Below, in pieces: positions 35,513-44,373 of a stretch of 64,000 nucleotides of DNA (positions are counted from its first letter, which is position 1; each line of letters starts with the position of its first letter). Location of the stretch: contig JACZWU010000002.1 in assembly GCA_022571985.1 (NCBI GenBank), forward strand, positions 479,673-543,672, read 5' to 3'. Below the pieces are notes generated by a model. The model was given only the letters and a program-made list of their open reading frames with translations, was not told the DNA's origin and searched no databases. This stretch comes from Candidatus Zixiibacteriota bacterium (GTDB lineage: Bacteria; Zixibacteria; MSB-5A5; GN15; FEB-12). Both the position numbers and the translations under genes were made by a program.

Positions 35513-37753
35513 TTAAGCGACCTTTTCCATCAGTTCCGGCAGGGCGTTATAGAAGGCCTCGGCCAAATCTTTGAGGTCTACCGAAATCATGTCGTTGATT
35601 TTTAGCTTCTCTTCGCCAGTCGTGCCGATATTTTTGCAGCTGATGCCGTGCTTTGTAAAATAAGCAATCAATTCTTTCTCGTTTTTGCTGTCACAGCTTA
35701 GTATGACGCGTGACTGTGTTTCTCCGAATAGAAGGCAATCGCTACGTATTCCATCGCTAATATTAATCGAAGCACCAAGCATGTTTTCTCTCTCAGAGAT
35801 GCAGCATTCTGCAATAGCCACAGCCAGCCCTCCCTCGGAGCAGTCATGGGCAGATTTGACCAGACCCTTTTGAATAGCAGCCAGTAGAGTGTTCTGTAAT
35901 GTCTTTTCGTAGTCAAGGTCAAGCGCTGGTACTGTTCCTATCGTCTGATTAAAGAGAGCGTGCAGATATTCCGATGCTCCCAGTTCATTTTTGTTCTCAC
36001 CGACAAGCAAAATAGTATCGCCGTCATCTTTGAAAGTCTGGGTGGTAATATGAGATATATCTTCAACCAGACCAACCATACCAATGACCGGTGTCGGAAA
36101 TACCGCCCGCTGGGGGTCTTCGTTATAAAAAGAAACATTACCGCCCGTGACTGGTGTATTAAGCGCCAGACAGGCTTCAGCCATACCGGCTATCACTTCG
36201 GAAAAGCCGTAATAAATTTCCGGCTTATAAGGATTGCCAAAATTTAAGCAATTGGTAACAGCCAGAGGTTTACCTCCCGAACAAACGATATTTCTGGCCG
36301 ACTCACAAACCGCCGAAATCGCACCCATCCTGGGATTCAAGTAGCAATAGCGGGCGTTGCAGTCGGTCGTCATAGCCAGGGCTTTACGAGTTTTTCTAAT
36401 TCGCATAACAGCAGCGTCGGAGCCGGGTCCGACCGCCGTATTTGTACGCACGGTTGAATCGTACTGGTCAAAGACCCAGCCTTTGTGGCAGATGTTAGGC
36501 GAGGAGAGCAATTTCAGAAGGGCGCTGTTCCAATCCATTTCAAGTTTGTAATCATCGTAATTCAGTTTTTCGGCAGCATCGATATAGTCTGGTTTTTTAG
36601 TTTCACGAGTGTAGACCGGCGCTCCGCCGCCCAGTACCAGATCATTAGATGGAATTTGCGAGACAATCCGTCCGTCAAGTTTTATGGTCATCAATTTATC
36701 ATCAGTCACCTGACCGATTATTACTGCCTCAAGGTCCCATTTTTCGAAAATCTCAGCGACTTTCTCTTCGCAGCCTTTTTTGACGCAGACCAGCATCCGC
36801 TCCTGTGATTCCGAAAGCAGAATTTCATAAGGCGTCATGCCGTCTTCGCGAACAGGGACTTTTTCTATATCTATTTCAATACCGCATTCGCCTTTAGCAG
36901 ACATCTCCGAAGACGAACAGGTAATCCCGGCCGCTCCCATATCCTGAATGCCAACTATCAAGTCCTGGTCGATTATTTCCAAAGTTGCTTCCAGCAGTAA
37001 TTTTTCTGTAAAGGGGTCGCCTATCTGGACCGACGACCGTTTTTCTTCGGACTCTTTACTTATTTCGACCGATGCAAAAGTCGCCCCGTGGATACCGTCG
37101 CGGCCGGTCCTAGAGCCGACAATCATAATCGGGCTGCCGGTTTCTTTGGCCACAGCTGATGCAATTTTATCTGTTTTGACAATTCCCACCGCCATGGCAT
37201 TGACCAGCGGGTTGCCGGTATAGGATTCATCAAAATAAACTTCACCGGCAACAGTTGGTACTCCGAAAGAATTACCATAGTCGCCAATGCCCCGAACTAC
37301 GCCGTCAACCAGGTAGCGCACTCTGGGGTTATCGGGCTGGCCGAATCTTAGCGAATTTAGAGCAGCGATCGGACGGGCACCCATTGTAAAGATGTCACGA
37401 AGTATGCCGCCGACACCGGTAGCCGCTCCCTGATACGGCTCAACTGCCGAGGGGTGATTATGCGACTCAATTTTGAAAACCACGGCCTGGCCGTTTCCGA
37501 TATCAACTGCACCGGCGTTTTCTTCGCCGGCTTTGGCCAAGATTGCCTCGCCGTCGCGTGGGAGAGTCTTTATAAGGGCTATGGAATTCTTGTAACTGCA
37601 ATGCTCTGACCACATTACCGAGAATATGCCCAGCTCGGTGAAATTCGGTTCCCGGCCCAGAATTTCTTTGATTTTGGCGTATTCTTGTTCGTTCAGACCA
37701 TGCTGTTTGACAATTTCAGGAGTGACTTCGGGCTGTTTTAAGGTATTTGCCAT
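35513..37753 (-). CDS. purL: Phosphoribosylformylglycinamidine synthase subunit PurL
   Basis: ATP-dependent fourth step of purine synthesis; the small-PurL form (746 residues) that works with PurQ and PurS, not seen in this window. '[20 protein letters not shown]' is the N-terminal signature, '[20 protein letters not shown]' and '[20 protein letters not shown]' the first AIRS-like half, and '[12 protein letters not shown]' with '[17 protein letters not shown]' the second. Length and motifs are normal. A block of dispersed repeats lies upstream of the start, and no strong ribosome site is seen. LpxH follows. Confidence 0.97.
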   Translation of the reverse strand: MANTLKQPEVTPEIVKQHGLNEQEYAKIKEILGREPNFTELGIFSVMWSEHCSYKNSIALIKTLPRDGEAILAKAGEENAGAVDIGNGQAVVFKIESHNHPSAVEPYQGAATGVGGILRDIFTMGARPIAALNSLRFGQPDNPRVRYLVDGVVRGIGDYGNSFGVPTVAGEVYFDESYTGNPLVNAMAVGIVKTDKIASAVAKETGSPIMIVGSRTGRDGIHGATFASVEISKESEEKRSSVQIGDPFTEKLLLEATLEIIDQDLIVGIQDMGAAGITCSSSEMSAKGECGIEIDIEKVPVREDGMTPYEILLSESQERMLVCVKKGCEEKVAEIFEKWDLEAVIIGQVTDDKLMTIKLDGRIVSQIPSNDLVLGGGAPVYTRETKKPDYIDAAEKLNYDDYKLEMDWNSALLKLLSSPNICHKGWVFDQYDSTVRTNTAVGPGSDAAVMRIRKTRKALAMTTDCNARYCYLNPRMGAISAVCESARNIVCSGGKPLAVTNCLNFGNPYKPEIYYGFSEVIAGMAEACLALNTPVTGGNVSFYNEDPQRAVFPTPVIGMVGLVEDISHITTQTFKDDGDTILLVGENKNELGASEYLHALFNQTIGTVPALDLDYEKTLQNTLLAAIQKGLVKSAHDCSEGGLAVAIAECCISERENMLGASINISDGIRSDCLLFGETQSRVILSCDSKNEKELIAYFTKHGISCKNIGTTGEEKLKINDMISVDLKDLAEAFYNALPELMEKVA

Positions 37754-37879
37754 AGGGCGTGAATATAACGATTCGGCATTCCAGAATCAATCGGATAGAT
37801 TTGGAATATACCGAAGTAGGGGCTGAATATATTCAGCCCATATTGAATATTTAGTCGATGGGTTCCTGTGAAAAAGTAT

Positions 37880-38045
37880 GTGCACCCTTCGACCCTTCGG
37901 CTTCGCTCAGGACAAGCGCAGGATCAGTGTGACGCAAACCCCTGCGGCAGTTCTCGTAGGGCACCACGGCCCTTTAGTGGTTCTGCCGATTCAAGATTGT
38001 CAGGAGCGCAAGCCCTTCGACTTCGCTCAGGATTGTAAGCTCCTG
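37880..38045. repeat. Block of dispersed repeats between nth and purL
   Basis: Contains 'CCCTTCGGCTTCGCTCAGGA' and 'AGCCCTTCGACTTCGCTCAG', two direct copies of the dispersed element about 115 bases apart. Between them are a GTAGGGCACCACGGCCCT segment and CAGGAGC..GCTCCTG (38000-38046), which forms a stem around the second copy. The nth stop lies immediately at the end of the block, so this may act as its transcript terminator or a REP-like 3' structure. No gene is present. Confidence 0.58.
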
Positions 38046-38047
38046 AC

Positions 38048-38704
38048 CTACAAAGATATCTTCGCGGAGGGGCAGAGGTTTTTAAGAGTACAATTTGGGC
38101 AGTCGGGACGACGGGCGATGCATACTGCCCGGCCGTGGTCGATTAGCAGGTGAGTGAAAATGATCCAATCTTTTTTTGGCAGGATTGTCATCAGCTCTTT
38201 TTCAATTTTCAGAGCGTCTTTATGATTTGTAAGTTTCAACAGGTTGCTGATTCTGATAACATGCGTATCAACTACGATGCCTTCGGTCAGACCGTAACCC
38301 GCTCCCAGAACGACCGAGCCGGTTTTGCGACCCACGCCAGCAAGTTTGACCAGTTCATCGAGCGTTCTGGGAATGCTGCCGTTATGATATTCCAATAACT
38401 GCTGTGCAGATCTTTTGATAGACTTGGCTTTGTTTTTGTAAAAACCGGTTGAGTGGATATCTTTTTCAAGCTGCTTGATGCCAACTTCGGCAAATTCTTT
38501 TACCGAACGATACTTCTTAAACAAGTCTTTGGTGACAATGTTAACGCGCTCGTCGGTGCATTGTGCCGAAAGGATAGTAGCCACCATCAGCTGATGGATG
38601 TTCTTAAAATTCAGCGAGCATTTGGCATCCGGGTAGGCAGTTTTAAGAGCTTTAACAATCTTTTTTGCTCTGGTGATTTTATCTTTTAAGCTTTCGCGCG
38701 GCAT
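38048..38704 (-). CDS. nth: Endonuclease III (DNA glycosylase/AP lyase)
   Basis: Removes oxidised pyrimidines. The helix-hairpin-helix 'ELVKLAGVGRKTGSVVLG' holds the catalytic lysine (GVGRKT), and 'VDTHVIRISNLL' the catalytic aspartate. The [4Fe-4S] loop is 'CIARRPDCPNCTLKNLCP', the C-x6-C-x2-C-x5-C pattern. The ORF track begins 15 bases upstream inside prmC; the ATG at 38704, two bases after the prmC stop, is the better start and gives 218 residues. It is the last gene of the rpmE-prfA-prmC run. Confidence 0.95.
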   Translation of the reverse strand: MPRESLKDKITRAKKIVKALKTAYPDAKCSLNFKNIHQLMVATILSAQCTDERVNIVTKDLFKKYRSVKEFAEVGIKQLEKDIHSTGFYKNKAKSIKRSAQQLLEYHNGSIPRTLDELVKLAGVGRKTGSVVLGAGYGLTEGIVVDTHVIRISNLLKLTNHKDALKIEKELMTILPKKDWIIFTHLLIDHGRAVCIARRPDCPNCTLKNLCPSAKISL

Positions 38705-38706
38705 AA

Positions 38707-39468
38707 TTATTTGTCGCAACTGAGAATGACGATGCGGTCAATATCATTTAAGTCTTTTAAGATTGAAATAGAGCTGTAACAGCTGTCGCTTTCTACCAGT
38801 TGAGAAATCTTTTCTGACTGTTTGTGTCCAATCTCAAACATGATTCGTCCGTTTTCTGCCAGATAATCCGGCGCTTTCTTAAGTATTACTCTGATTATGT
38901 CTAGGCCGTCGCTGCCCGATGTGATAGCAATCTTGGGGTCAGCTTTAACTTCAGGCGGTACAGTCTCGTATTCTTCTTCTGTAATATAAGGCGGGTTTGA
39001 TAGAATCAAATCAAACTTCTTTGTTTTATTTAGATTCTCAAACAAATCTGATTTCAAAAAATTGATTTTCTTATCAGGCGCTAATGTTTTGGCATTTCTT
39101 TCGGCAACTTCCAAAGCCGCCTCACTTATATCGACTGCTGTTATCTCAGTGTCAATTAGCTCACAAGCAAGAGTAACCGAAATAACACCTGAACCGGTGC
39201 CGATATCAAGAATGCGCGGTCGCTGTATCTTATTAGTTTCACAAAAACCTATGGCGGCTTTGCAAAGAAGTTCAGTTTCGGGTGTAGGAATCATCACGCT
39301 TTCATTGACATAGAAGCAGCGCCCATAAAACCAGGATTCGCTTAAAATATATTGAAGCGGGTAGCGACTTATTCGTTTCGAAATGATGTCTTCGATTTTG
39401 GTAATTGCTTGTTCATCTATTAGGCTGTCGCCATGAAGATACAAATTAAGCCGGTCGACTTTGAGCAC
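38707..39468 (-). CDS. prmC: Release factor glutamine methyltransferase PrmC (start uncertain)
   Basis: Methylates the GGQ glutamine of release factors; the target gene prfA is two genes upstream. SAM motif I is 'PRILDIGTGSGVISVTLA', the catalytic NPPY is in 'LILSNPPYITEEEYE', and 'PTPETELL' is the family marker. From the GTG at 39468 the protein lacks most of its N-terminal helical domain. The same frame upstream encodes it clearly ('HIGALISKYAQELKEAGVDS' then 'AEAECELVLCFV') back to a TAA inside the previous gene, but no ATG, GTG or TTG occurs there. A rare start (ATC after GAGGTGG, or CTG) is possible, or a base error. Confidence 0.88.
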   Translation of the reverse strand: MLKVDRLNLYLHGDSLIDEQAITKIEDIISKRISRYPLQYILSESWFYGRCFYVNESVMIPTPETELLCKAAIGFCETNKIQRPRILDIGTGSGVISVTLACELIDTEITAVDISEAALEVAERNAKTLAPDKKINFLKSDLFENLNKTKKFDLILSNPPYITEEEYETVPPEVKADPKIAITSGSDGLDIIRVILKKAPDYLAENGRIMFEIGHKQSEKISQLVESDSCYSSISILKDLNDIDRIVILSCDK

Positions 39469-39602
39469 AAAGCAAAGAACTAACTCACATTCAGCTTCGG
39501 CAGAATCAACGCCCGCTTCCTTTAGTTCTTGAGCATACTTTGATATCAGCGCCCCGATGTGCGTCTTAACCGGATTGTTGTCTTTGCCCGAGATAGCCCA
39601 CC

Positions 39603-40565
39603 TCAGCTGTTTTTGGCTTTGAAATGAAGAACGGCATATGAAAGAAAAAGCAATGCCAATATTGAATACGAATTAATTTTTACGACCGCCGCGCCAACAT
39701 CTATTCTACCATGCAGTACAAAGGCGATAAAAGATAAAACCAGCGCAGCGGTGGCGAATTTCCGATAAGATGACTTGCTGATAATTCCTGCCTTTTGTTC
39801 TGACTTTGCCATCAATTGTTTGCTGCCTAAAATCAGTAAGAAAATAAATACAATAAGTATTTGAAAAAGATTATCAGAAAGGTTAGAACCAAAAGGCACT
39901 CCCTGCCAGCTTTCTCCGAGCAGATGCATGCGGGAGATCGTCTCAAAGAGATATATGCCCGGTATCAAACAGATCAATGACGCCATAAACCATTTTACAG
40001 ATTCAGCGGTATACGCATAGTTGTCTTTACATTCAGAGGCCAGCATCATCGCCAAGGCTATAGAAAACATTGCCATTAACAGTAAGGCCAATTGCGAATA
40101 TTTTATCCAGCCCGGGACATTGCCAACTCCAAGGATTTTAAAAGGTTGGTCGTCGGGCATTTTCAGCCCGGCTTTATATCTTCCGATAGGATCAAGTATT
40201 TCGAAATAGTAGTAAGTAGCAGCACCTTTTTTAGGCGACTGCAGACGCGTTGAAAATGCCTGCCCCGAAGAATCGGGTTTGGTAAGCGGCATACGCGCAT
40301 ACAGCCTCAGGAGAGTGTTTTCGTTTTGCAGGTTTCTTGAACTTCTAAATTGATAATTTAAAGTCGAATCAACCGGACCATTGATTAAAACTTCGATAGT
40401 AAGTAACGAACCTTCCTCAGCTGTTGGAATAGTAGTTGTCTCAAGTTCGAAATCGTTTATAGAATTAGTAATTTTCTCCGGAGCCTCAAGCTTGTTATCA
40501 TAGTAGGTATAGACGAAAGTCGATGCTATCATCAGGCTGATCAGAATCCTTATTATCAGTTTCAT
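39603..40565 (-). CDS. Hypothetical multi-pass membrane protein between prfA and prmC
   Basis: Unrecognised. A 320-residue protein with an N-terminal anchor (about 4-22) and a periplasmic domain rich in strands (about 23-150, 'SLLTIEVLINGPVDSTLNYQ'). Four or five membrane helices follow ('YSQLALLLMAMFSIALAMML', 'WFMASLICLIPGIYLF', 'LFQILIVFIFLLILG', 'FATAALVLSFIAFVLHG', 'YSILALLFLSYAVLHF'). The start overlaps the prfA stop (ATGA), so it is part of this operon although it is not usually found in prfA-prmC clusters. A lineage-specific insertion into the operon is the simplest reading. Confidence 0.66.
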   Translation of the reverse strand: MKLIIRILISLMIASTFVYTYYDNKLEAPEKITNSINDFELETTTIPTAEEGSLLTIEVLINGPVDSTLNYQFRSSRNLQNENTLLRLYARMPLTKPDSSGQAFSTRLQSPKKGAATYYYFEILDPIGRYKAGLKMPDDQPFKILGVGNVPGWIKYSQLALLLMAMFSIALAMMLASECKDNYAYTAESVKWFMASLICLIPGIYLFETISRMHLLGESWQGVPFGSNLSDNLFQILIVFIFLLILGSKQLMAKSEQKAGIISKSSYRKFATAALVLSFIAFVLHGRIDVGAAVVKINSYSILALLFLSYAVLHFKAKNS

Positions 40566-41650
40566 TTGGTCTCTGCTGTTGGTTTGGCCTGTCGCTCAAG
40601 ATGTTTCTGGCGGTCAAATTCTCTGAGAGGCTCTATCAGTGGATCTACATCGCCTGCTAAGATTGCATCAAGTTTATACAGTGTCAGAGATATGCGGTGG
40701 TCGGTCACCCGCCCTTGAGGGAAATTATAAGTTCTGATTTTTGCTGAACGGTCACCGGTTGATACCATCGAGCGGCGCTCTTCGGTCATCTTGGCCTGCT
40801 GTTCTTTTTTAATGTTGTCCATCAGCCGGGCACGCAAAACTTTGAGAGCTTTGGTTTTGTTTTTTAACTGAGATTTCTCATCCTGACAGGTTACTACCAG
40901 TCCGGTCGGAATATGCGTAACGCGCACTGCCGAATCCGTGGTATTGACAGACTGACCGCCCGGGCCCGAAGCCCGGTAAACATCGATTTTTAGTTCGTTC
41001 TCTTTGATATCGATATCAACATCTTCCGCTTCGGGAAATACAGCCACTGTCACCGCCGAAGTATGTATTCTGCCTTGAGTTTCAGTCTGCGGTACTCTCT
41101 GCACGCGATGCACCCCGGATTCATATTTCATATGGCCGTAGCTGTCGTCTCCGGAAACTGAAAAGATGATTTCCTTAAAGCCGCCGACCGCCGTGGGGCT
41201 GGTACTCAGGGCTTCAATTGTCCAGCCTTTGGCATCAGCAAAATGTTGATACATCTTATACAGGTCACCTGCAAACAGCCCGGCTTCGTCTCCGCCGGTA
41301 CCGGCACGAATTTCAACAATGGCCGCCTTGTCGTCATCGGGGTCGCGGGGGAGAAGCTTTACTTTGAGTTCGGTTTCAAGTTTCTCAAACTCCGGCTCAT
41401 ACTCAGCCAGTTCTTCGCGCGCCAGGGCTACCAGATCGGCGTCTTCGCCAGAGCTGATAATCTGTTTGGCTTCATCGATCGCTTCTTTGTTCTTACGATA
41501 CTTCCTGCCGGTCTCAAGAGTATTTTCAATACGCCGCCGTTCGCGGTTTAGTTCTACCAAACCCTTACGGTCATTGCTTGAAGCAGTATCGACCAGCTGC
41601 TGGTCTATCTCTTTTAATCTGTTTTCGAGTCTTTCGATTATTTCTAACAT
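40562..41650 (-). CDS. prfA: Peptide chain release factor 1
   Basis: Recognises UAG and UAA stop codons. The GGQ peptide-release motif is 'ASGPGGQSVNTTDSAVRVTH' (about residue 232). The stop-recognition tripeptide region reads 'HRVQRVPQTETQGRIHTSA', with the P-x-T form typical of RF1, not the SPF of RF2. 'IRAGTGGDEAGLFAGDLYKM' is the second family signature. Length 362 is standard. The stop overlaps the next gene (ATGA). Its modifier PrmC is encoded in the same operon. Confidence 0.97.
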   Translation of the reverse strand: MLEIIERLENRLKEIDQQLVDTASSNDRKGLVELNRERRRIENTLETGRKYRKNKEAIDEAKQIISSGEDADLVALAREELAEYEPEFEKLETELKVKLLPRDPDDDKAAIVEIRAGTGGDEAGLFAGDLYKMYQHFADAKGWTIEALSTSPTAVGGFKEIIFSVSGDDSYGHMKYESGVHRVQRVPQTETQGRIHTSAVTVAVFPEAEDVDIDIKENELKIDVYRASGPGGQSVNTTDSAVRVTHIPTGLVVTCQDEKSQLKNKTKALKVLRARLMDNIKKEQQAKMTEERRSMVSTGDRSAKIRTYNFPQGRVTDHRISLTLYKLDAILAGDVDPLIEPLREFDRQKHLERQAKPTAETK

Positions 41651-41719
41651 TTTATAATTCTAACTAAATTCATATTAATTTGTTACAGAAGAAAAAAATT
41701 CCGAAGGTAAGCGACGAAG

Positions 41720-42688
41720 CTAATAGACCGGTGTGCGTTTGGCCTCTATTTTTGATTCGGTGATGCCCAGAGCGGTCTCAAGCGCCACTATGGCAACTTC
41801 CAGCTGGTCGGAGGTTGGCTCTCTGGTTGTAAGTCTCTGCAGCCACAAACCGGGCTGAATGAAAGCATTGACCAGCCTGTTTTTTCTGTTTTTGGCTGAG
41901 AATTTCAGAATTTCATAAGAGCCGCCGGCAACTAAAGGAAGAAGAGATAAGTGAAGTCCGAATCTGGTCAGCAGTTCCGGCGCCATACCGGTTATTGAAG
42001 CGTATATCGAATCAGAAATAGCGTATACAAAAATCGCAAATATCGCGACAATCAGCACAAACGAGGTTCCGCAGCGCGGATGGAACCTGGTAAATTTGGC
42101 CGCGTTTTCGGGGGTAAGTTCGCTTTTCATTTCATATGTAAATATAGCTTTGTGTTCAGCGCCGTGATACTGGAAAATCCTCTGAAATTCTTTGGATAAA
42201 GTCAAAGCCCAGACATAAGCCAGAAACATAGCCACCCTGAAACCGCCGGCCAGCAGATTAAAGGCTACGGCATTTTTGTCGAACTCAAATAAGTTTGAAA
42301 TCGCCAGAGGAATAAAAAAGAAAATACCGATCCCAAGTCCCATAGCAAAAATTGTCGTCAGCCAGAGCCAGATGGCATTGGAAGAATTTTTATCTTCCTG
42401 ATATTCTTCACCTTTTTTGGCGGCTTCCTCTTTTTCAATCTCTTTTGAGGCTATTTCTGCTGAGAAGTTCAGAGTCTTAAAGCCAACTATCATCATTTCA
42501 AAGAATGATACTGCGCCCCTGATTATGGGGATGGCCAGAATTTTATAGCGCTGTGTTATAGACTTAAAATCTTCAGTCTTGATGACAATTTCACCAGACG
42601 GAATCCGCACAGCTGTAGCGACTTTGTCAACCGAGCGCATCATCACGCCCTCGATAACAGCCTGACCACCTATACTAAAGTCTGCCAT
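41720..42688 (-). CDS. DUF1385 family membrane protein (YqhQ-like)
   Basis: A 322-residue inner-membrane protein. The N-terminal 'GGQAVIEGVMMRSVDKVATA' is the invariant DUF1385 signature. 'FQYHGAEHKAIFTYE' and 'FTRFHPRCGTSFVLIVAIFA' are the other conserved blocks, with His/Glu/Cys residues that may bind a metal. About five hydrophobic segments follow. Biochemical role is unknown; genomes commonly place it between rpmE and prfA, exactly as here. A 70-base gap separates it from prfA. Confidence 0.9.
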   Translation of the reverse strand: MADFSIGGQAVIEGVMMRSVDKVATAVRIPSGEIVIKTEDFKSITQRYKILAIPIIRGAVSFFEMMIVGFKTLNFSAEIASKEIEKEEAAKKGEEYQEDKNSSNAIWLWLTTIFAMGLGIGIFFFIPLAISNLFEFDKNAVAFNLLAGGFRVAMFLAYVWALTLSKEFQRIFQYHGAEHKAIFTYEMKSELTPENAAKFTRFHPRCGTSFVLIVAIFAIFVYAISDSIYASITGMAPELLTRFGLHLSLLPLVAGGSYEILKFSAKNRKNRLVNAFIQPGLWLQRLTTREPTSDQLEVAIVALETALGITESKIEAKRTPVY

Positions 42689-42755
42689 AATAAATAATTG
42701 GAAACTTTGCTTTTAGATTATTGACTCTGTCAACCCGGAAGCTGCCAGAATGCGA

Positions 42756-42968
42756 TTATTCGCTTTTCGCTTCAATTTTGTATTTGCGGCGGAATCTTTC
42801 CACACGACCGGCAGTATCTATCAGCTTTTGCTTACCGGTGAAAAACGGATGGCAGTTGGCACAGATTTCTACTTTGATAACTTTTTTGGTCGAACGGGTC
42901 GGATATTTAGCACCACAGGCACAGGTTACAGTCATTTCAAAATATTCGGGATGGATACCGGTTCTCAT
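42756..42968 (-). CDS. rpmE: 50S ribosomal protein L31 (zinc-containing type)
   Basis: A 70-residue ribosomal protein. Zinc ligands are present as 'VTCACGAKY' and '[10 protein letters not shown]', the C-x-C...C-x-x-C arrangement of the zinc (C+) type. The N-terminal '[14 protein letters not shown]' and the '[20 protein letters not shown]' region are characteristic. It leads the conserved DUF1385-prfA-prmC run on the minus strand. AAGAGGTG lies just before the ATG. Confidence 0.96.
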   Translation of the reverse strand: MRTGIHPEYFEMTVTCACGAKYPTRSTKKVIKVEICANCHPFFTGKQKLIDTAGRVERFRRKYKIEAKSE

Positions 42969-43100
42969 TTTATCACCTCTTCAAAAATCTTTAACTCAAT
43001 AAACCGCTTTCGGTTCCCATACTAATTCAGTAAGCCCAAGAATATAATAAAATATTCAGTAATGGCAACGGCATACTTAAGCTTCTGCTTTCAGCCCGCT

Positions 43101-43760
43101 TTATTTTCGGTCAAGCAGCAGCGACCAGTAGTATTTATCATACGTTAACCGACTGACACGGAAAGGCTTAGAGAAAATATCATGCAGTTCGTTCTGGTTG
43201 AAATAGTTCTTTAATATCGAGAACTCCCGGCCATCATTTAGCCTGCGACTCTTAAAATTGTTGCCGGCTTGGTCAGTATGTAGAAAATCAGACTTTGTTC
43301 CTTCGGCCGGAGGGTTGTTATCAATCAGCCAAATTTGACCATCGGCTTTTAGCGGCCTCTCAATTATCTCAAAAAACTTGCTGTAGTTCTGTTTAGGTTC
43401 ATGGGAAAACCAGAAGCCGATTATTATCAGATCAAACAGAGCGCTCTTAAAAGGGAGGTCATAGATGTCGCAATTTATAAATGTTACAGGTGAATTATAT
43501 TTTTTAGTCTTCGCCTCTTTTATCATCTCCGGTGCGATATCTGTGGCAATAACTTCTCTGGCATTTTTGGCCGCAGCCTGAGTCCAGTAACCGCTGCCGC
43601 AGGCTAATTCCAGCACAGTTTTATCTGCGGCAAGTTTTTCTACAAAAATAAAATGGTCGGCTATCTCCTGACGCCGCTCTGGTACATCACGATAGTAAAT
43701 CTGTTCATACTCGGTGGCGCGGGCGCGGTAATAATCGACAATCGTTTTTTTATCTGTCAC
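43101..43760 (-). CDS. Class I SAM-dependent methyltransferase
   Basis: Soluble methyltransferase of about 219 residues. Motif I is 'KTVLELACGSGYWTQAAAKN', motif II 'EVIATDIAPEMIKEAKTK', the acidic post-motif 'VTFINCDIYDLPFKSALFDL' and motif III 'GQIWLIDNNPP'. Substrate unknown. The ORF track starts at a TTG at 43784, well inside the upstream flavoprotein gene. The GTG at 43760 gives 'MTDKKTIVDYYRARATEYEQ', a more natural N-terminus, and an 11-base overlap. It is the last gene of the long minus-strand run. Confidence 0.84.
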   Translation of the reverse strand: MTDKKTIVDYYRARATEYEQIYYRDVPERRQEIADHFIFVEKLAADKTVLELACGSGYWTQAAAKNAREVIATDIAPEMIKEAKTKKYNSPVTFINCDIYDLPFKSALFDLIIIGFWFSHEPKQNYSKFFEIIERPLKADGQIWLIDNNPPAEGTKSDFLHTDQAGNNFKSRRLNDGREFSILKNYFNQNELHDIFSKPFRVSRLTYDKYYWSLLLDRK

Positions 43761-44373
43761 TCTTATCGCACAATATTTTGCCAAGTTTTTGACCCAGCTG
43801 TCCGGCTTCTTCTAATGTTTTGGTGTCGGAGGCGACAGTGCCCTTTTTGTTAAAGTCAAGAGAACGATACCAGATGTGTCCTTCGCTGGTTACTTCGACC
43901 CACTTAAGAAAACCTGCTATTGAACGGCGGGGACCCTCTATCCAGCCGTCATTGTCTCCGACCAGCACTATCGCACCCGGTCGTTTTACTTTTATGATTT
44001 TAACAAACCTGAATTCTTCCTGCTGGTCCTGGTAGTCCGGCGGGCGAAAACAATTGCACCTGTCCATAAACGCTTTTAACTGTGCCGAGACGGCATCAAA
44101 ATAAATCGGGGAGCCGACTAACAAACAATCGCACTCAGCCAGTAATTTATAAACATCCGTCAGGGCGTCATCGAAAAAGCAGAAATTCGGGGCGGGAGCT
44201 TTGCCGCAGGCCTGACAGGGGAGAAACATCAAATCGTTTAGCCTGACTTTGTTGATTTCGACTTTGCTTGTCTTCGGAATAGAGGACTTGATACTTTGCG
44301 CGATTCGATCAAGAAGGATATCTGTCGAAGAGTCAACCACCGGTGAACCTGATATGGACAATACTTTAGTCAA
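43750..44373 (-). CDS. NAD(P)H-dependent FMN reductase-like flavoprotein (ISF family)
   Basis: Flavodoxin-fold protein of 207 residues. 'VLSISGSPVVDSSTDILLDR' is the FMN phosphate loop, 'LPCQACGKAPAPNFCFFDD' carries the compact cysteine motif of iron-sulfur flavoproteins, and 'CDCLLVGSPIYFDAVSAQLK' is the second FMN loop. Physiological electron acceptor unknown. It overlaps the ABC-F gene by eight bases and the methyltransferase by a few codons, so it is certainly co-translated with them. Confidence 0.85.
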   Translation of the reverse strand: MTKVLSISGSPVVDSSTDILLDRIAQSIKSSIPKTSKVEINKVRLNDLMFLPCQACGKAPAPNFCFFDDALTDVYKLLAECDCLLVGSPIYFDAVSAQLKAFMDRCNCFRPPDYQDQQEEFRFVKIIKVKRPGAIVLVGDNDGWIEGPRRSIAGFLKWVEVTSEGHIWYRSLDFNKKGTVASDTKTLEEAGQLGQKLGKILCDKSDR

